A stretch of 64,000 nucleotides of DNA from SLRI01 sp964393275 (GTDB lineage Bacteria > Pseudomonadota > Alphaproteobacteria > Geminicoccales > Geminicoccaceae). The position numbers and the translations under genes are program-made. The DNA lies in contig CAYMTA010000008.1 in NCBI GenBank assembly GCA_964393275.1, forward strand, positions 55,224 to 119,223, in the 5' to 3' direction. Shown piece after piece: positions 47,862 through 63,387 of this stretch; position 1 is the stretch's first letter, and the number at the start of each line of letters is the position of its first letter. The notes beneath the pieces are model-generated. The model did no database searches. It worked only from the letters and a program-made list of their open reading frames with translations, and was not told the DNA's origin.

Positions 47862-49100
47862 ATGCTGATCGCCGGAATGCTCCGTCGGCTGGTCACCTAT
47901 GGTCAACTCGTGGTGATCGACGCCAAGGGCTTGGTGCACGAGTTCAAAGGCGAGGGGGGGCCCCGGGCGGTGATCCGCCTCGCCGACCGCCGGATCGAGG
48001 CGGAGCTGCTCCTGCACCCGGAGCTGGCGCTCGGCGAAGGCTACATGGATGGCCGCATCGTCGTCGAGGAGGGCTCGATCTACGACGTGATCGAGATCGG
48101 CTCGGTCAACCAGGCCCGCCTGGGTCCCGGCGTGCTCGCCCGCATCGCCGCCCACACGGGCTACGCGCTCCGCCGCTTCCACCACTACAACCCGATATCA
48201 CGCTCGAGACGCAACGTCGCCCATCACTACGATCTTTCGAGCACGCTCTACCGGATGTTCCTCGACCCCGACCGGCAGTATTCCTGCGGCTACTTCCCGA
48301 AGCCGGGCACCAGCCTCGAGGACGCGCAGCTCGCGAAGAAGCGCCATCTGGCGGCCAAGCTCCTGCTCCGGCCGGGCCAGAAGGTCCTCGACATCGGCTG
48401 CGGCTGGGGCGGCCTCGGCATCTACCTGGCGCAGGTCGACGACGTCGACGTCACCGGCCTCACCCTGTCGGTCGAGCAGCACGCCTACGCCATGCGGCGG
48501 GCGCAGGAAGGCGGTCTCGAGGGTCGCGTGCGCTTCCTCATGCAGGACTACCGCGAGACCGAGGGGCGCTTCGACCGGATCGTCTCGGTCGGCATGTTCG
48601 AGCATGTCGGCATCAACCACTACCGCCGGTATTTCGAGCAGATCCGCGACCGACTCGACGATGACGGCGTGGCGCTCGTCCACTCGATCGGCCGCAGCGC
48701 CGGACCCTGCGCCACGGCCGACTTCATCCGCAAGTACATCTTCCCGGGCGGCTACATCCCGGCCCTCTCCGAGGTCCTGCCGGTCATCGAGAAAACCGGG
48801 CTCTGGGTCACCGACGTCGAGGTCCTGCGCCTGCACTACGCCGACACGCTCAGGGCGTGGCGAACCCGCTTCCTCGCCCGCTGGGACGAGGCGGCCGACC
48901 TCTATGACGAGCGGTTCTGCCGGATGTGGGAATTCTACCTCGCCGGCTCCGAGGCGTTCTTCCGCTGCATGGACGGCATGGTGTTCCAGGTCCAGCTGGC
49001 GAAGAAGCCGGACACGGTGCCACTGACCCGCGACTACATCGCCGCCGAGGAGGCCCGCCTCGCCAAGGCCGAGCCCGCCCGCTACCGGCTGGTCGCTTGA
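47862..49100 (+). CDS. Cyclopropane-fatty-acyl-phospholipid synthase-family methyltransferase
   Basis: The 412-residue protein has the SAM-binding motif VLDIGCGWGGLGIYLA, VGMFEHVG and the lipid-site motif SRRNVAHHYDLSS typical of Cfa/CMAS enzymes, which methylate double bonds of membrane phospholipid chains. FFRCMDGMVFQVQL at the end also fits. Cfa alters membranes under acid, osmotic or desiccation stress, so its place after the trehalose-glucan genes is meaningful. ATG 47862 or the GTG just before may be the start. It overlaps the next gene by four bases (TTGA). Confidence 0.88.
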   Translation: MLIAGMLRRLVTYGQLVVIDAKGLVHEFKGEGGPRAVIRLADRRIEAELLLHPELALGEGYMDGRIVVEEGSIYDVIEIGSVNQARLGPGVLARIAAHTGYALRRFHHYNPISRSRRNVAHHYDLSSTLYRMFLDPDRQYSCGYFPKPGTSLEDAQLAKKRHLAAKLLLRPGQKVLDIGCGWGGLGIYLAQVDDVDVTGLTLSVEQHAYAMRRAQEGGLEGRVRFLMQDYRETEGRFDRIVSVGMFEHVGINHYRRYFEQIRDRLDDDGVALVHSIGRSAGPCATADFIRKYIFPGGYIPALSEVLPVIEKTGLWVTDVEVLRLHYADTLRAWRTRFLARWDEAADLYDERFCRMWEFYLAGSEAFFRCMDGMVFQVQLAKKPDTVPLTRDYIAAEEARLAKAEPARYRLVA

Positions 49101-49888
49101 GCCGGCCCATCGGCCTCGCGGCGCGCGAGATCGAGGGGCCCGAGGGCCCGCCGCCGCTGCTCGTCCTCCACGGGCTCTTCGGCTCGCAGCGCAACTGGCA
49201 GGCGCACGGCAAGGCCCTGGCGCGCCAGCGCCGCGTCTTTCTCGTCGATCTGCGCAACCACGGCCGGTCGCCCTGGTCCGATGTCATGGACTACCCGGCC
49301 ATGGCGGCCGACGTCATGGAGCTCACCAGCGCCCTGGGTCTCGAGCGGGTCAGCCTGCTCGGCCACAGCATGGGCGGCAAGGTGGCGATGACCGTCGCCC
49401 TCGAGCGGCCGGCGCTGGTCGACCACCTGATCGTCGCCGACATCGCCCCGATCGCCTACAGCCACGATTTCGATGCCGAGCTCGAGGCGATGCGCGGCCT
49501 CGACCTCGCCTCGGTCGACCGTCGGTCGGACGCCGACGCGGCCATGGCGAAAGCGGTTCCCGACCGCGCCGCTCGCCAGTTCCTCCTCGGCAATCTCGAG
49601 TTCGACGAGACGGGCGTGGCCCGCTGGCGGCCCAACCTCGAGGTGCTGCACAAGGTCATCGACACGCTCACCGGCTGGCCCGACCGGGACCGGGCCCGAT
49701 CCTTCGCCGGGCCGGTCCTCGCCGTTCGCGGCGAACGCAGCCCCTATGTCGACGAAGCCGGCATGGCTGCTCTCCGGCGGCTCTTTCCGGCGGTCGAGAT
49801 GGTCACCATTCCCGCCGCCGGCCACTGGCTGCACGTCGAGGCGCCCCGGCCGTTCCTCGAGGCGGTGCAGAGCTTTCTCCACGCCTGA
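49097..49888 (+). CDS. Alpha/beta-hydrolase (YbfF-like esterase)
   Basis: The 263-residue protein has the fold's oxyanion region VLHGLFGSQRNW, LRNHGRSPWSD, nucleophile Ser in LLGHSMGGKVAM and catalytic His in AAGHWLHVEAP; the Asp is probably in LDRRSDAD or the GERSPYVDE region. It matches bacterial acyl-CoA/short-ester hydrolases such as YbfF. The TTG start 49097 overlaps the methyltransferase stop, so it is translated with it. A link to lipid turnover is inferred from the pairing. Confidence 0.85.
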   Translation: MSRPIGLAAREIEGPEGPPPLLVLHGLFGSQRNWQAHGKALARQRRVFLVDLRNHGRSPWSDVMDYPAMAADVMELTSALGLERVSLLGHSMGGKVAMTVALERPALVDHLIVADIAPIAYSHDFDAELEAMRGLDLASVDRRSDADAAMAKAVPDRAARQFLLGNLEFDETGVARWRPNLEVLHKVIDTLTGWPDRDRARSFAGPVLAVRGERSPYVDEAGMAALRRLFPAVEMVTIPAAGHWLHVEAPRPFLEAVQSFLHA

Positions 49889-49890
49889 TT

Positions 49891-49960
49891 GTTCGAAAGC
49901 GAAAATTCGCGGAGCGGAATCGCGCCCCGCCTCCTTTCAGTTGTGAAAACGCGAACGGCG
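49891..49960 (+). promoter_or_regulatory. Possible GlpR-type operator region
   Basis: Upstream of glpD are GTTCGAAAGCGAAAATTCG (49891-49909) and the related TTGTGAAAACGCGAACGG (49941-49958). Both share GAAA-nCG or CGAAAA cores like the tandem half-sites of DeoR-family GlpR repressors. No GlpR gene is in the window. Confidence 0.35.
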
Positions 49961-50011
49961 TGATAGCTCACATTCGAGCAGGGCAGGTGGCGCGCCAACT
50001 CGGAGACATGC

Positions 50012-51535
50012 GTGGCGGAGCGTGAGGCATTCGATCTCGTCGTGGTCGGCGGCGGCATCAACGGCGCCGGAATCGCCCGCGACGCGGCCGGGCGCGGGCT
50101 CTCCGTGCTGCTGGTCGAGCGCGACGATCTCGCCAGCCGCACCTCCTCCTGGTCCTCCAAGCTGATCCACGGCGGGCTCCGCTACCTCGAGCACTACGAG
50201 TTCCGCCTGGTGCGCGAGGCTTTGATCGAGCGCGAGGTGCTGCTGAAGGCCGCCCCGCACATCATCTGGCCTTTGACCTTCGTCCTGCCGCACAGCCCGG
50301 AGCAGCGGCCGGCCTGGCTCGTCCGCCTCGGCCTCTTCCTCTACGACCATCTGGGCGGGCGCGAGATCCTGCCTGGCTCGAAGGCGGTCGACCTCGCCGC
50401 CCCCGGGCCCTTGGGCGATCCGCTCCAGGACTGGGTCAAGCGCGGCTTCACCTACAGCGACTGCTGGGTCATGGACAGCCGGCTGGTCGTGCTGAACGCG
50501 ATGGATGCCGTGGCGCGCGGGGCCGAGGTTCGAACCCGGACCGAATGCACGGGCGCCCTGCGCGAGGACGCCGGCTGGCGGGCCGATCTCCGCTGCACCC
50601 GGACGGGCGCCGCCCGGACCGTGCGGGCGCGGGCCCTCGTCAACGCCGCCGGCCCCTGGGTCGCCCGCTTCCTCGAGGACGGTCTCGGCCAGCGCAGCAC
50701 GAAGCGGGTCCGGCTGGTCAAGGGCTCGCACATCGTCACCAGGCGCCTGCACGACGGCGCCCATCCCTACATCCTGCAGAACACCGACAAGCGCATCGTC
50801 TTCGTCATCCCCTACGAGACCGACTACAGCCTGATCGGCACGACCGACGTCGACTACGAGGGCGATCCGGCGAAGGCCAGGATCACGCCGGCCGAGACCG
50901 ACTATCTCTGCGCCGTGGTCAACCGCTACTTCCGCCATCGCATCGCCCCGGCCGACGTGGTCTGGTCCTATTCGGGGGTGCGCCCGCTCTACGACGACGC
51001 CAGCGGCAGCGCCTCGGCGGTGACCCGCGACTACGTCTTCGACCTCGAGGGCGGGGCCGGCCGCGCCCCCCTGCTCTCCATCTTCGGCGGCAAGATCACG
51101 ACCTACAGGAAGCTCGCCGAGCACGCGCTGCGGCGGCTCTGCCCGCTCATCGACTGCCACGCGGGCGACTGGACGGCGACGGCGCATCTGCCCGGCGGCG
51201 ATCTGCCGGGGGGCGATTTCGCGGCCTTTCTGGCACGCTTCCGGGCGGACCACCCCTGGCTGCCGGCCGCGCTTGCGACCCGTCTGGCGCGCTCCTATGG
51301 TTCGCGGGCGGAGGCCATCGTCGAGGGGAGGCGGGGACTGGACGATCTCGGGCAACACCTGGGCGGCGACCTTTACGCGGCGGAGCTCGATTATCTCGTG
51401 GCGCACGAGTGGGCGGTGACCGCCGAGGACGTGCTCTGGCGCCGCAGCAAGCTCGGCCTGCACCTGGACGAGGCGGCCCGCCAGCGCGTCGCCGACTGGC
51501 TGGACCGCGCCACCGCGAAGCTTTCCGTCGCATGA
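50012..51535 (+). CDS. glpD: FAD-dependent glycerol-3-phosphate dehydrogenase
   Basis: The 507-residue protein has the FAD motif VVVGGGINGAGIARDAAGRGLSVLLVE, then SRTSSWSSKLIHGGLRYLE and the GTTDVDYEGDP segment, diagnostic of GlpD. It oxidises sn-glycerol 3-phosphate to dihydroxyacetone phosphate at the membrane and passes electrons to quinone. The start is GTG 50012 with GGAGA upstream. It is the first gene of a glycerol operon, 123 bases after the hydrolase, and overlaps gpsA by four bases. Confidence 0.93.
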   Translation: MAEREAFDLVVVGGGINGAGIARDAAGRGLSVLLVERDDLASRTSSWSSKLIHGGLRYLEHYEFRLVREALIEREVLLKAAPHIIWPLTFVLPHSPEQRPAWLVRLGLFLYDHLGGREILPGSKAVDLAAPGPLGDPLQDWVKRGFTYSDCWVMDSRLVVLNAMDAVARGAEVRTRTECTGALREDAGWRADLRCTRTGAARTVRARALVNAAGPWVARFLEDGLGQRSTKRVRLVKGSHIVTRRLHDGAHPYILQNTDKRIVFVIPYETDYSLIGTTDVDYEGDPAKARITPAETDYLCAVVNRYFRHRIAPADVVWSYSGVRPLYDDASGSASAVTRDYVFDLEGGAGRAPLLSIFGGKITTYRKLAEHALRRLCPLIDCHAGDWTATAHLPGGDLPGGDFAAFLARFRADHPWLPAALATRLARSYGSRAEAIVEGRRGLDDLGQHLGGDLYAAELDYLVAHEWAVTAEDVLWRRSKLGLHLDEAARQRVADWLDRATAKLSVA

Positions 51536-52529
51536 CCGCCGCGGCCGCCGCCACGCTCGGCATCGTCGGCGCCGGCGCCTGGGGCACCGCGCTCGCCCAG
51601 GCCGCGGCCCGAGCCGGCCGCGAGGTCGTGCTCTGGGCCCGCGACCCGGCGATCGTCCAGGCGATCGAGCGGGACCGCCGGTCATCGCGTGCCTTCCCCG
51701 ATCTCGCGCTCGAGCCCGGCATCCGGGGCGAGGGCGATCTCGCGGCGGTGCTGGCCCTGGAGGTCGTGCTCCTGGTGGTGCCCGCGCAGGCGATCCGCGG
51801 CCTCTGCCGCACCTGTCCCAAGGCCAGGCCCGGTGTCGCCGTGATCTGTGCCAAGGGCTTCGAGAGCACGACCGACCATCTGCTCAGCGCCGTGGTCGAG
51901 GCGGAATGGCCGGGTGTCGCCGTCGCCTGCCTCTCCGGCCCGAGCTTCGCCGCCGAGGTGGCGGCGGGCCTGCCGACGGCGCTCACCCTGGGTGCCGTCG
52001 AGCCCGAGCTCGGATCGCGTCTCGCCGAGCTTCTGAGCGGGCCGCATCTTCGGGTCTACTGGACCGACGACCGGACCGGGGTCGAGATCGGCGGCGCCGT
52101 CAAGAACGTGCTCGCCATCGCCTCCGGCATGGTGATGGGCGCCGGGCTCGGCGAGAACGCGAGAGCCGCCCTGGTCACGCGCGGCCTCGCCGAGCTGGCG
52201 CGGCTCGGCGCCGCCATGGGTGCCCGGGTCGAGACTCTGATGGGCCTCGCCGGCCTCGGCGACCTGATGCTCACCGCCATGAGCGCCACCTCGCGCAACA
52301 CCGCCTTCGGCATGGCGCTCGGCCGGGGCCAGGGCGTCGACGCGGCCAGGGCCGACGGCAACCTGGTCGAGGGCTTCTGGACGGCCCGGGCGGTCGACCG
52401 CCTCGCCATCAGGCACGGCGTCGAGACGCCGATCGCCAGCGCCGTCGCCCGGATCCTCGACCGCCGGCTCGACATCGAGGGCGCCCTCGATGCGCTGATG
52501 CACCGCCCGCTGCGCGCCGAGGGCCTGGC

Positions 52530-52533
<4 letters not shown>
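51532..52533 (+). CDS. gpsA: NAD(P)-dependent glycerol-3-phosphate dehydrogenase
   Basis: The 333-residue protein has the NAD motif LGIVGAGAWGTALAQAAARAG, then LSGPSFAAEVAAGLPTA, the catalytic Lys in GGAVKNVLAIASGM and GLAGLGDLMLTAMS. GpsA reduces dihydroxyacetone phosphate to glycerol 3-phosphate for phospholipid synthesis, the reverse of GlpD. It overlaps glpD and glpS by four bases each, so it is a firm member of this operon. Finding it where glycerol operons usually carry glpK is unusual. Confidence 0.93.
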
Positions 52534-53630
<1,097 letters not shown>

Positions 53631-53640
53631 GGGGACGGAC

Positions 53641-54729
<1,089 letters not shown>

Positions 54730-54745
54730 GGCGGGTAGGGGAGCG

Positions 54746-55617
<872 letters not shown>

Positions 55618-55621
<4 letters not shown>

Positions 55622-56415
55622 AGAAGCGCTACGTCGCCCTGGCCATCTACTTCTTCTTCCTCCTCCTGCCGATCTACTGGCTCGTCAACATGAGCCTGAA
55701 GACGAACGTGGAGATCACCAGCGGGCTGACGCTCTGGCCGCAGAACCTGACCTTCGCCAACTACATGACCATCCTGACCGACCAGAGCTGGTACTCGGGC
55801 TACATCAACAGCTTCATCTACGTGGCGATGAACACCGCGATCTCGCTGACCGTGGCGTTGCCGGCGGCCTATGCCTTCTCGCGCTACAGGTTCATCGGCG
55901 ACAAGCACATGTTCTTCTGGCTGCTGACCAACCGGATGGCGCCGCCGGCCGTCTTCGCCCTGCCGTTCTTCCAGCTCTACCAGACCTTCGGCCTGTTCGA
56001 CACGCACATCGCCGTGGCCCTGGCGCACTGCCTCTTCAACGTGCCGCTCGCGGTCTGGATCCTCGAAGGCTTCATGTCCGGCGTGCCCAAGGAGATCGAC
56101 GAGACCGCCTATATCGACGGCTACAGCTTCCCGCGCTTCTTCCTCTTCGTCTTCATGCCGCTGATCAAGGCCGGCATCGGTGTGACCGCCTTCTTCTGCT
56201 TCATGTTCTCTTGGGTCGAGCTCTTGATGGCCCGCACCCTGACCTCGGTCGCGGCCAAGCCGATCGGTGCCATCATGACCCGCACCGTCTCGGCCGCCGG
56301 CATGGACTGGGGCACGCTCGCCGCCGCCGGTGTGCTGACCATCGTGCCGGGCGTGCTCGTCATCTATTTCGTCCGCAACTACATGGCCAAGGGCTTCGCC
56401 CTCGGGCGGGTCTGA
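55618..56415 (+). CDS. glpQ: Glycerol ABC transporter permease GlpQ
   Basis: A 265-residue MalG-type permease with six spans. Its coupling loop is PKEIDETAYIDGYSFPRFFLFVFMPLIKAG. NRMAPPAVFALPFFQLYQ and the closing VRNYMAKGFALGRV tail are typical of the family. ATG 55618 overlaps glpP by four bases and has GGGGAGG upstream. Confidence 0.9.
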
Positions 56416-56436
56416 GGCGAGGGGAGGGCACGGGCC

Positions 56437-56718
56437 ATGCAAGCGCTCGCCTGGATGAACTGGACGGCCCCCACGGCCTGGTTCTTCATCGCCATCGGCC
56501 TCATGCTGGCCACCATGACCGTGCTCGAGCTGGTCTGGCCGACGGTCGAGCGCCAGGGCCTCCTGCCCATGCCGACGACCCGGGGCGACCGCCTGTTCAT
56601 CGGGCTTTTGGGCGCGGCCTTCATCCATCTCGGTTGGCTCGGGCTGACCGAGCTGCCACTATGGTATGGCTCGATCATCGCGCTCTTCTGGTTCGTCCTG
56701 GAGATGCGCTGGGGTTGA
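56437..56718 (+). CDS. glpU: Small membrane protein GlpU (DUF2160)
   Basis: The 93-residue protein has three hydrophobic spans and the DUF2160 pattern: WMNWTAPTAWFFIAIGLMLATMTVLELVWPTVERQG and LPLWYGSIIALFWFVLEMRWG. Members occur almost only in glycerol ABC operons between the permease and binding-protein genes, as GlpU. Its role in the transporter is not established. ATG 56437 has GAGGGGAGGG upstream. Confidence 0.85.
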   Translation: MQALAWMNWTAPTAWFFIAIGLMLATMTVLELVWPTVERQGLLPMPTTRGDRLFIGLLGAAFIHLGWLGLTELPLWYGSIIALFWFVLEMRWG

Positions 56719-56798
56719 GCCGCCGTTTTTCGCCGTGACACCGAGCCCCCCGGTCGCGGCGACCCGAGGAGGGGGGCGCATCCAGGGAGGTGCAGGTT

Positions 56799-58553
<1,755 letters not shown>

Positions 58554-58583
58554 CCGCGTCGGATCGACCATGCGACGGAGCGG

Positions 58584-58608
58584 CGGAGGCCCCTGGCCTC
58601 CGTCGTTT
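58584..58608 (+). terminator. Terminator of the glycerol operon
   Basis: CGGAGGCC and GGCCTCCG form a perfect 8-bp stem with a 3-base loop (58584-58602), followed by TCGTTT, 30 bases after the glpV stop. Confidence 0.75.
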
Positions 58609-58778
58609 CGCGTCTCCGGGCGGGGCGCAGGGTTGATGAAGCGTTAACGGCGAGGCGCCCGATGCGGTGCCCCGGTGCGGCTTAACCAAAACAGCCTGCT
58701 CTCGAGGCGGCACCCTGCGCATCGACGCTCACGCTGCCCGCCGCCACGCGCGCCGGGCGCCGCGACGGAGACCCTGCC

Positions 58779-59300
58779 ATGATCACCGCCCCCGCCAAGA
58801 TCGTGCTGCACACCCTGTTTCTCGCCTTCTTCGGCGCCGCGCAGGATCCGGCCATCGACCGAACACCTTACGAGAAGGAGCTGGCCTGCCTCGCCCAGAC
58901 CGTCTGGTTCGAGGCGCGCGGCAGCAATTTCGCCGACAAGCTCGCCGTGGCCCAGGTCGTGGTCAACCGCGTCGCCTCCGACGAGCACGGCGACACGGTC
59001 TGCGGCGTCGTCTGGGAGCCGGACCAGTTCTCCTGGACCGCGGACGGCCTCTCCGACCGGGTCGAGCTTGCGGGCCCGATCGACGAGAACGCCTGGACCG
59101 ACAGCGCGCTGGCGGCGCTGACCGCCTATTCCGCCGCCCTGCCGGATCTCACCGCCGGCGCCACGCACTACCACGCCGACTATGTGAGCCCGCATTGGGC
59201 CGGCCAGCTCCATGCCCGCGGCCGCTTCGGCCGGCACCTCTACTACGCCGCCTTCGAGCCGGCGCCCGAGGTCGATCCGCCGATGCCGGCGCCGCGCTGA
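58779..59300 (+). CDS. SleB/CwlJ-like cell wall hydrolase
   Basis: The 173-residue protein has the Hydrolase_2 (SleB) pattern: QTVWFEARGSNFADKLAVAQVVVNR with the catalytic Glu, then VCGVVWEPDQFSWTADG, ATHYHADYVSPHW and a closing ARGRFGRHLYY. It cleaves cell wall glycan strands. The start is hydrophobic (IVLHTLFLAFFGAA) and probably a signal peptide. In non-sporulating alphaproteobacteria such proteins are linked to wall turnover. It stands alone between the glycerol operon and glgX. Confidence 0.82.
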   Translation: MITAPAKIVLHTLFLAFFGAAQDPAIDRTPYEKELACLAQTVWFEARGSNFADKLAVAQVVVNRVASDEHGDTVCGVVWEPDQFSWTADGLSDRVELAGPIDENAWTDSALAALTAYSAALPDLTAGATHYHADYVSPHWAGQLHARGRFGRHLYYAAFEPAPEVDPPMPAPR

Positions 59301-59385
59301 CAGCCTTCCAGCCGCCATGCCACATTGACGCGACCGCTCTCCCGGCGCATTCGAACGACGCGAACCGTCGAAACCACCGGGAGAC

Positions 59386-61524
<2,139 letters not shown>

Positions 61525-61621
61525 GGGATTCGGCCGCAAGAACCGGATGGCCCGGCACGTCCGGCAACGCCATTCTCCAGGTCCGGACGCACCCCTTGCG
61601 TCCCGGACCGAGGAGACCGCC

Positions 61622-62701
61622 ATGCAGACCGCCACCGCCACCAATCGGGAAGCCGCCGCGAGCTGGAGGTGGCGGGCGCTCGCCGAGCGTGACGCCGAGG
61701 CCGACGGCGCCTTCGTCTTCGCCGTCCGGTCGACCGGCGTCTATTGCCGGCCGTCCTGCCCGAGCCGCCGGGCGAAGCCGGAGAACATCCGCTTCTTCGA
61801 CCTCCCCCGCGAGGCCGAGGCCGCCGGGTTTCGCCCCTGCAAGCGCTGCCGGCCGAACGAGCTCTCGCTCCGCCAGACCCGGGCCTTCGCCATCGAGGCG
61901 GCCTGCCGGACGATCGAGGCGGCCGACAAGGCCCCGCCCCTCGAGGCGCTGGCCAGGGAAGCCGGCCTGAGCCCGCATTATTTCCACCGGATCTTCCACG
62001 AGATCACCGGCGTCACCCCCAAGGCCTACGCAAGGGCCGTGCGCGAGCGCCGCCTCGCCGAGACGCTGAGCGGCGGCGAGGCGGGCGGCGTCACCCGGGC
62101 GATCCTCGATGCCGGCTACGATTCGGCCTCGCGCTTCTACGACGGTGCGAAGGAGCGCCTCGGCATGACGCCCAAGACCTTCAGCCGGGGCGGCGAGGGC
62201 GAGACCATCCGCTCCGCCATCGCCGAATCCAGCCTCGGCCTCGTCCTGGTCGGGGCGACCGCCAAGGGCATCTGCGCCGTGCGCTTCGGCGACGACGCGC
62301 GGGCGCTCGAAGCCGAGCTGCATGCGCTCTTCCCCAAGGCCCGCCACCTACCGGCCGACGCCGCGCTCGCCGGCCTCGTGGCCCGGGTGATCGCCCAAAT
62401 CGAGCAGCCGGCCGCGGCCCAGGAGCTGCCGCTCGACATCCAGGGCACCATCTTCGAGCAGCGGGTCTGGACCGCCCTGCGCGCCATTCCGCTTGGCGAA
62501 ACGCGCAGCTACGGCGCCATCGCCGAGGAGATCGGCCAGCCGACCGCGGCCCGCGCCGTCGCCCGCGCCTGCGCCGCCAACCCGGTGGCCGTCCTCACCC
62601 CCTGCCACCGGGTCGTGCCCGCCGCGGGCGGGGTCGGCGGCTATCGCTGGGGCAGCGAGCGCAAGGCGGCGCTGCTGCAAAGGGAGGGAGCCCGCAAGTG
62701 A
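61622..62701 (+). CDS. ada: Bifunctional Ada: O6-methylguanine-DNA methyltransferase and transcription regulator
   Basis: The 359-residue protein has all Ada parts in order: a zinc centre with Cys42, Cys46, Cys73 and Cys76 (YCRPSC, PCKRC), an AraC-type DNA-binding domain (GLSPHYFHRIFHEITGVTPKAY) and a methyltransferase domain whose acceptor Cys328 lies in PCHRV. The N-terminal Cys takes methyl groups from phosphotriesters and turns Ada into an activator. ATG 61622 follows GAGGAGA. The last codon overlaps the GTG of the oxygenase gene, so the pair is one operon. Confidence 0.93.
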   Translation: MQTATATNREAAASWRWRALAERDAEADGAFVFAVRSTGVYCRPSCPSRRAKPENIRFFDLPREAEAAGFRPCKRCRPNELSLRQTRAFAIEAACRTIEAADKAPPLEALAREAGLSPHYFHRIFHEITGVTPKAYARAVRERRLAETLSGGEAGGVTRAILDAGYDSASRFYDGAKERLGMTPKTFSRGGEGETIRSAIAESSLGLVLVGATAKGICAVRFGDDARALEAELHALFPKARHLPADAALAGLVARVIAQIEQPAAAQELPLDIQGTIFEQRVWTALRAIPLGETRSYGAIAEEIGQPTAARAVARACAANPVAVLTPCHRVVPAAGGVGGYRWGSERKAALLQREGARK

Positions 62702-63387
62702 GCGGCCCGATCGACTGGCGGCAGGTCGCCGACGACCTCGACGCCCACGGCTGGGCCGATCTCGGCCGGCTCGTCACCGACGCCGAGATCGCCGCACTCC
62801 AGGCCCTCTACCCGGAGGAGCGGCCCTGGCGCAGCCATGTCCGCATGCAGCGCCACGGCTTCGGCCAGGGTGAGTACAAGTATTTCGCCGACCCGCTGCC
62901 CGAGCCGGTCGCCCGGCTGCGCTCCGACCTCTACCCGCCGCTCGCCGCCATCGCCGACCGCTGGGAGGAGCGTCTCGGCTCCGCCCGGCGCTTTCCTTCG
63001 AGCCATGCGGCGCTCCGCGAGCTCTGCCGCAGCCATGGCCAGACCAGGCCGACCCCGCTCCTGCTCAAATACGCCGCCGGCGACTACAACTGCCTGCACC
63101 AGGACGTTTATGGGCCGGCCTGCTTCCCGCTGCAGGTCGTCGTCCTGCTCACCGACCCCGCCGCCTTCGCGGGCGGCGAGCTGGTGCTGGTCGAGCAGCG
63201 CCCGCGCCAGCAGTCGCGCGCCGAGGTGGTGCCCCTGGCAGCCGGCCGGGGCGTCGTGTTCGCGGTCGACCAGCGCCCGCGCCAGGGCAGCCGGGGCACC
63301 CACCGCGTGCGCCAGCGCCACGGCGTCTGCCGCATCCACAGAGGCGAGCGCATGACCCTCGGCATCATCTTCCACGACGCCGCCTGA
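62698..63387 (+). CDS. 2-oxoglutarate/Fe(II) oxygenase coupled to Ada
   Basis: The 229-residue protein is not canonical AlkB but has the double-stranded beta-helix iron site: His134 and Asp136 in CLHQDVYG and His202 in GTHRVRQRHGVCR, with an Arg positioned for 2-oxoglutarate. AGDYNCLHQDVYGP and FAGGELVLVEQRP match an Ada-linked oxygenase group (COG3826). GTG 62698 overlaps the ada stop. A role in repair of alkylated bases is likely by position, but it could hydroxylate a protein. The next gene overlaps its stop by one base. Confidence 0.82.
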   Translation: MSGPIDWRQVADDLDAHGWADLGRLVTDAEIAALQALYPEERPWRSHVRMQRHGFGQGEYKYFADPLPEPVARLRSDLYPPLAAIADRWEERLGSARRFPSSHAALRELCRSHGQTRPTPLLLKYAAGDYNCLHQDVYGPACFPLQVVVLLTDPAAFAGGELVLVEQRPRQQSRAEVVPLAAGRGVVFAVDQRPRQGSRGTHRVRQRHGVCRIHRGERMTLGIIFHDAA

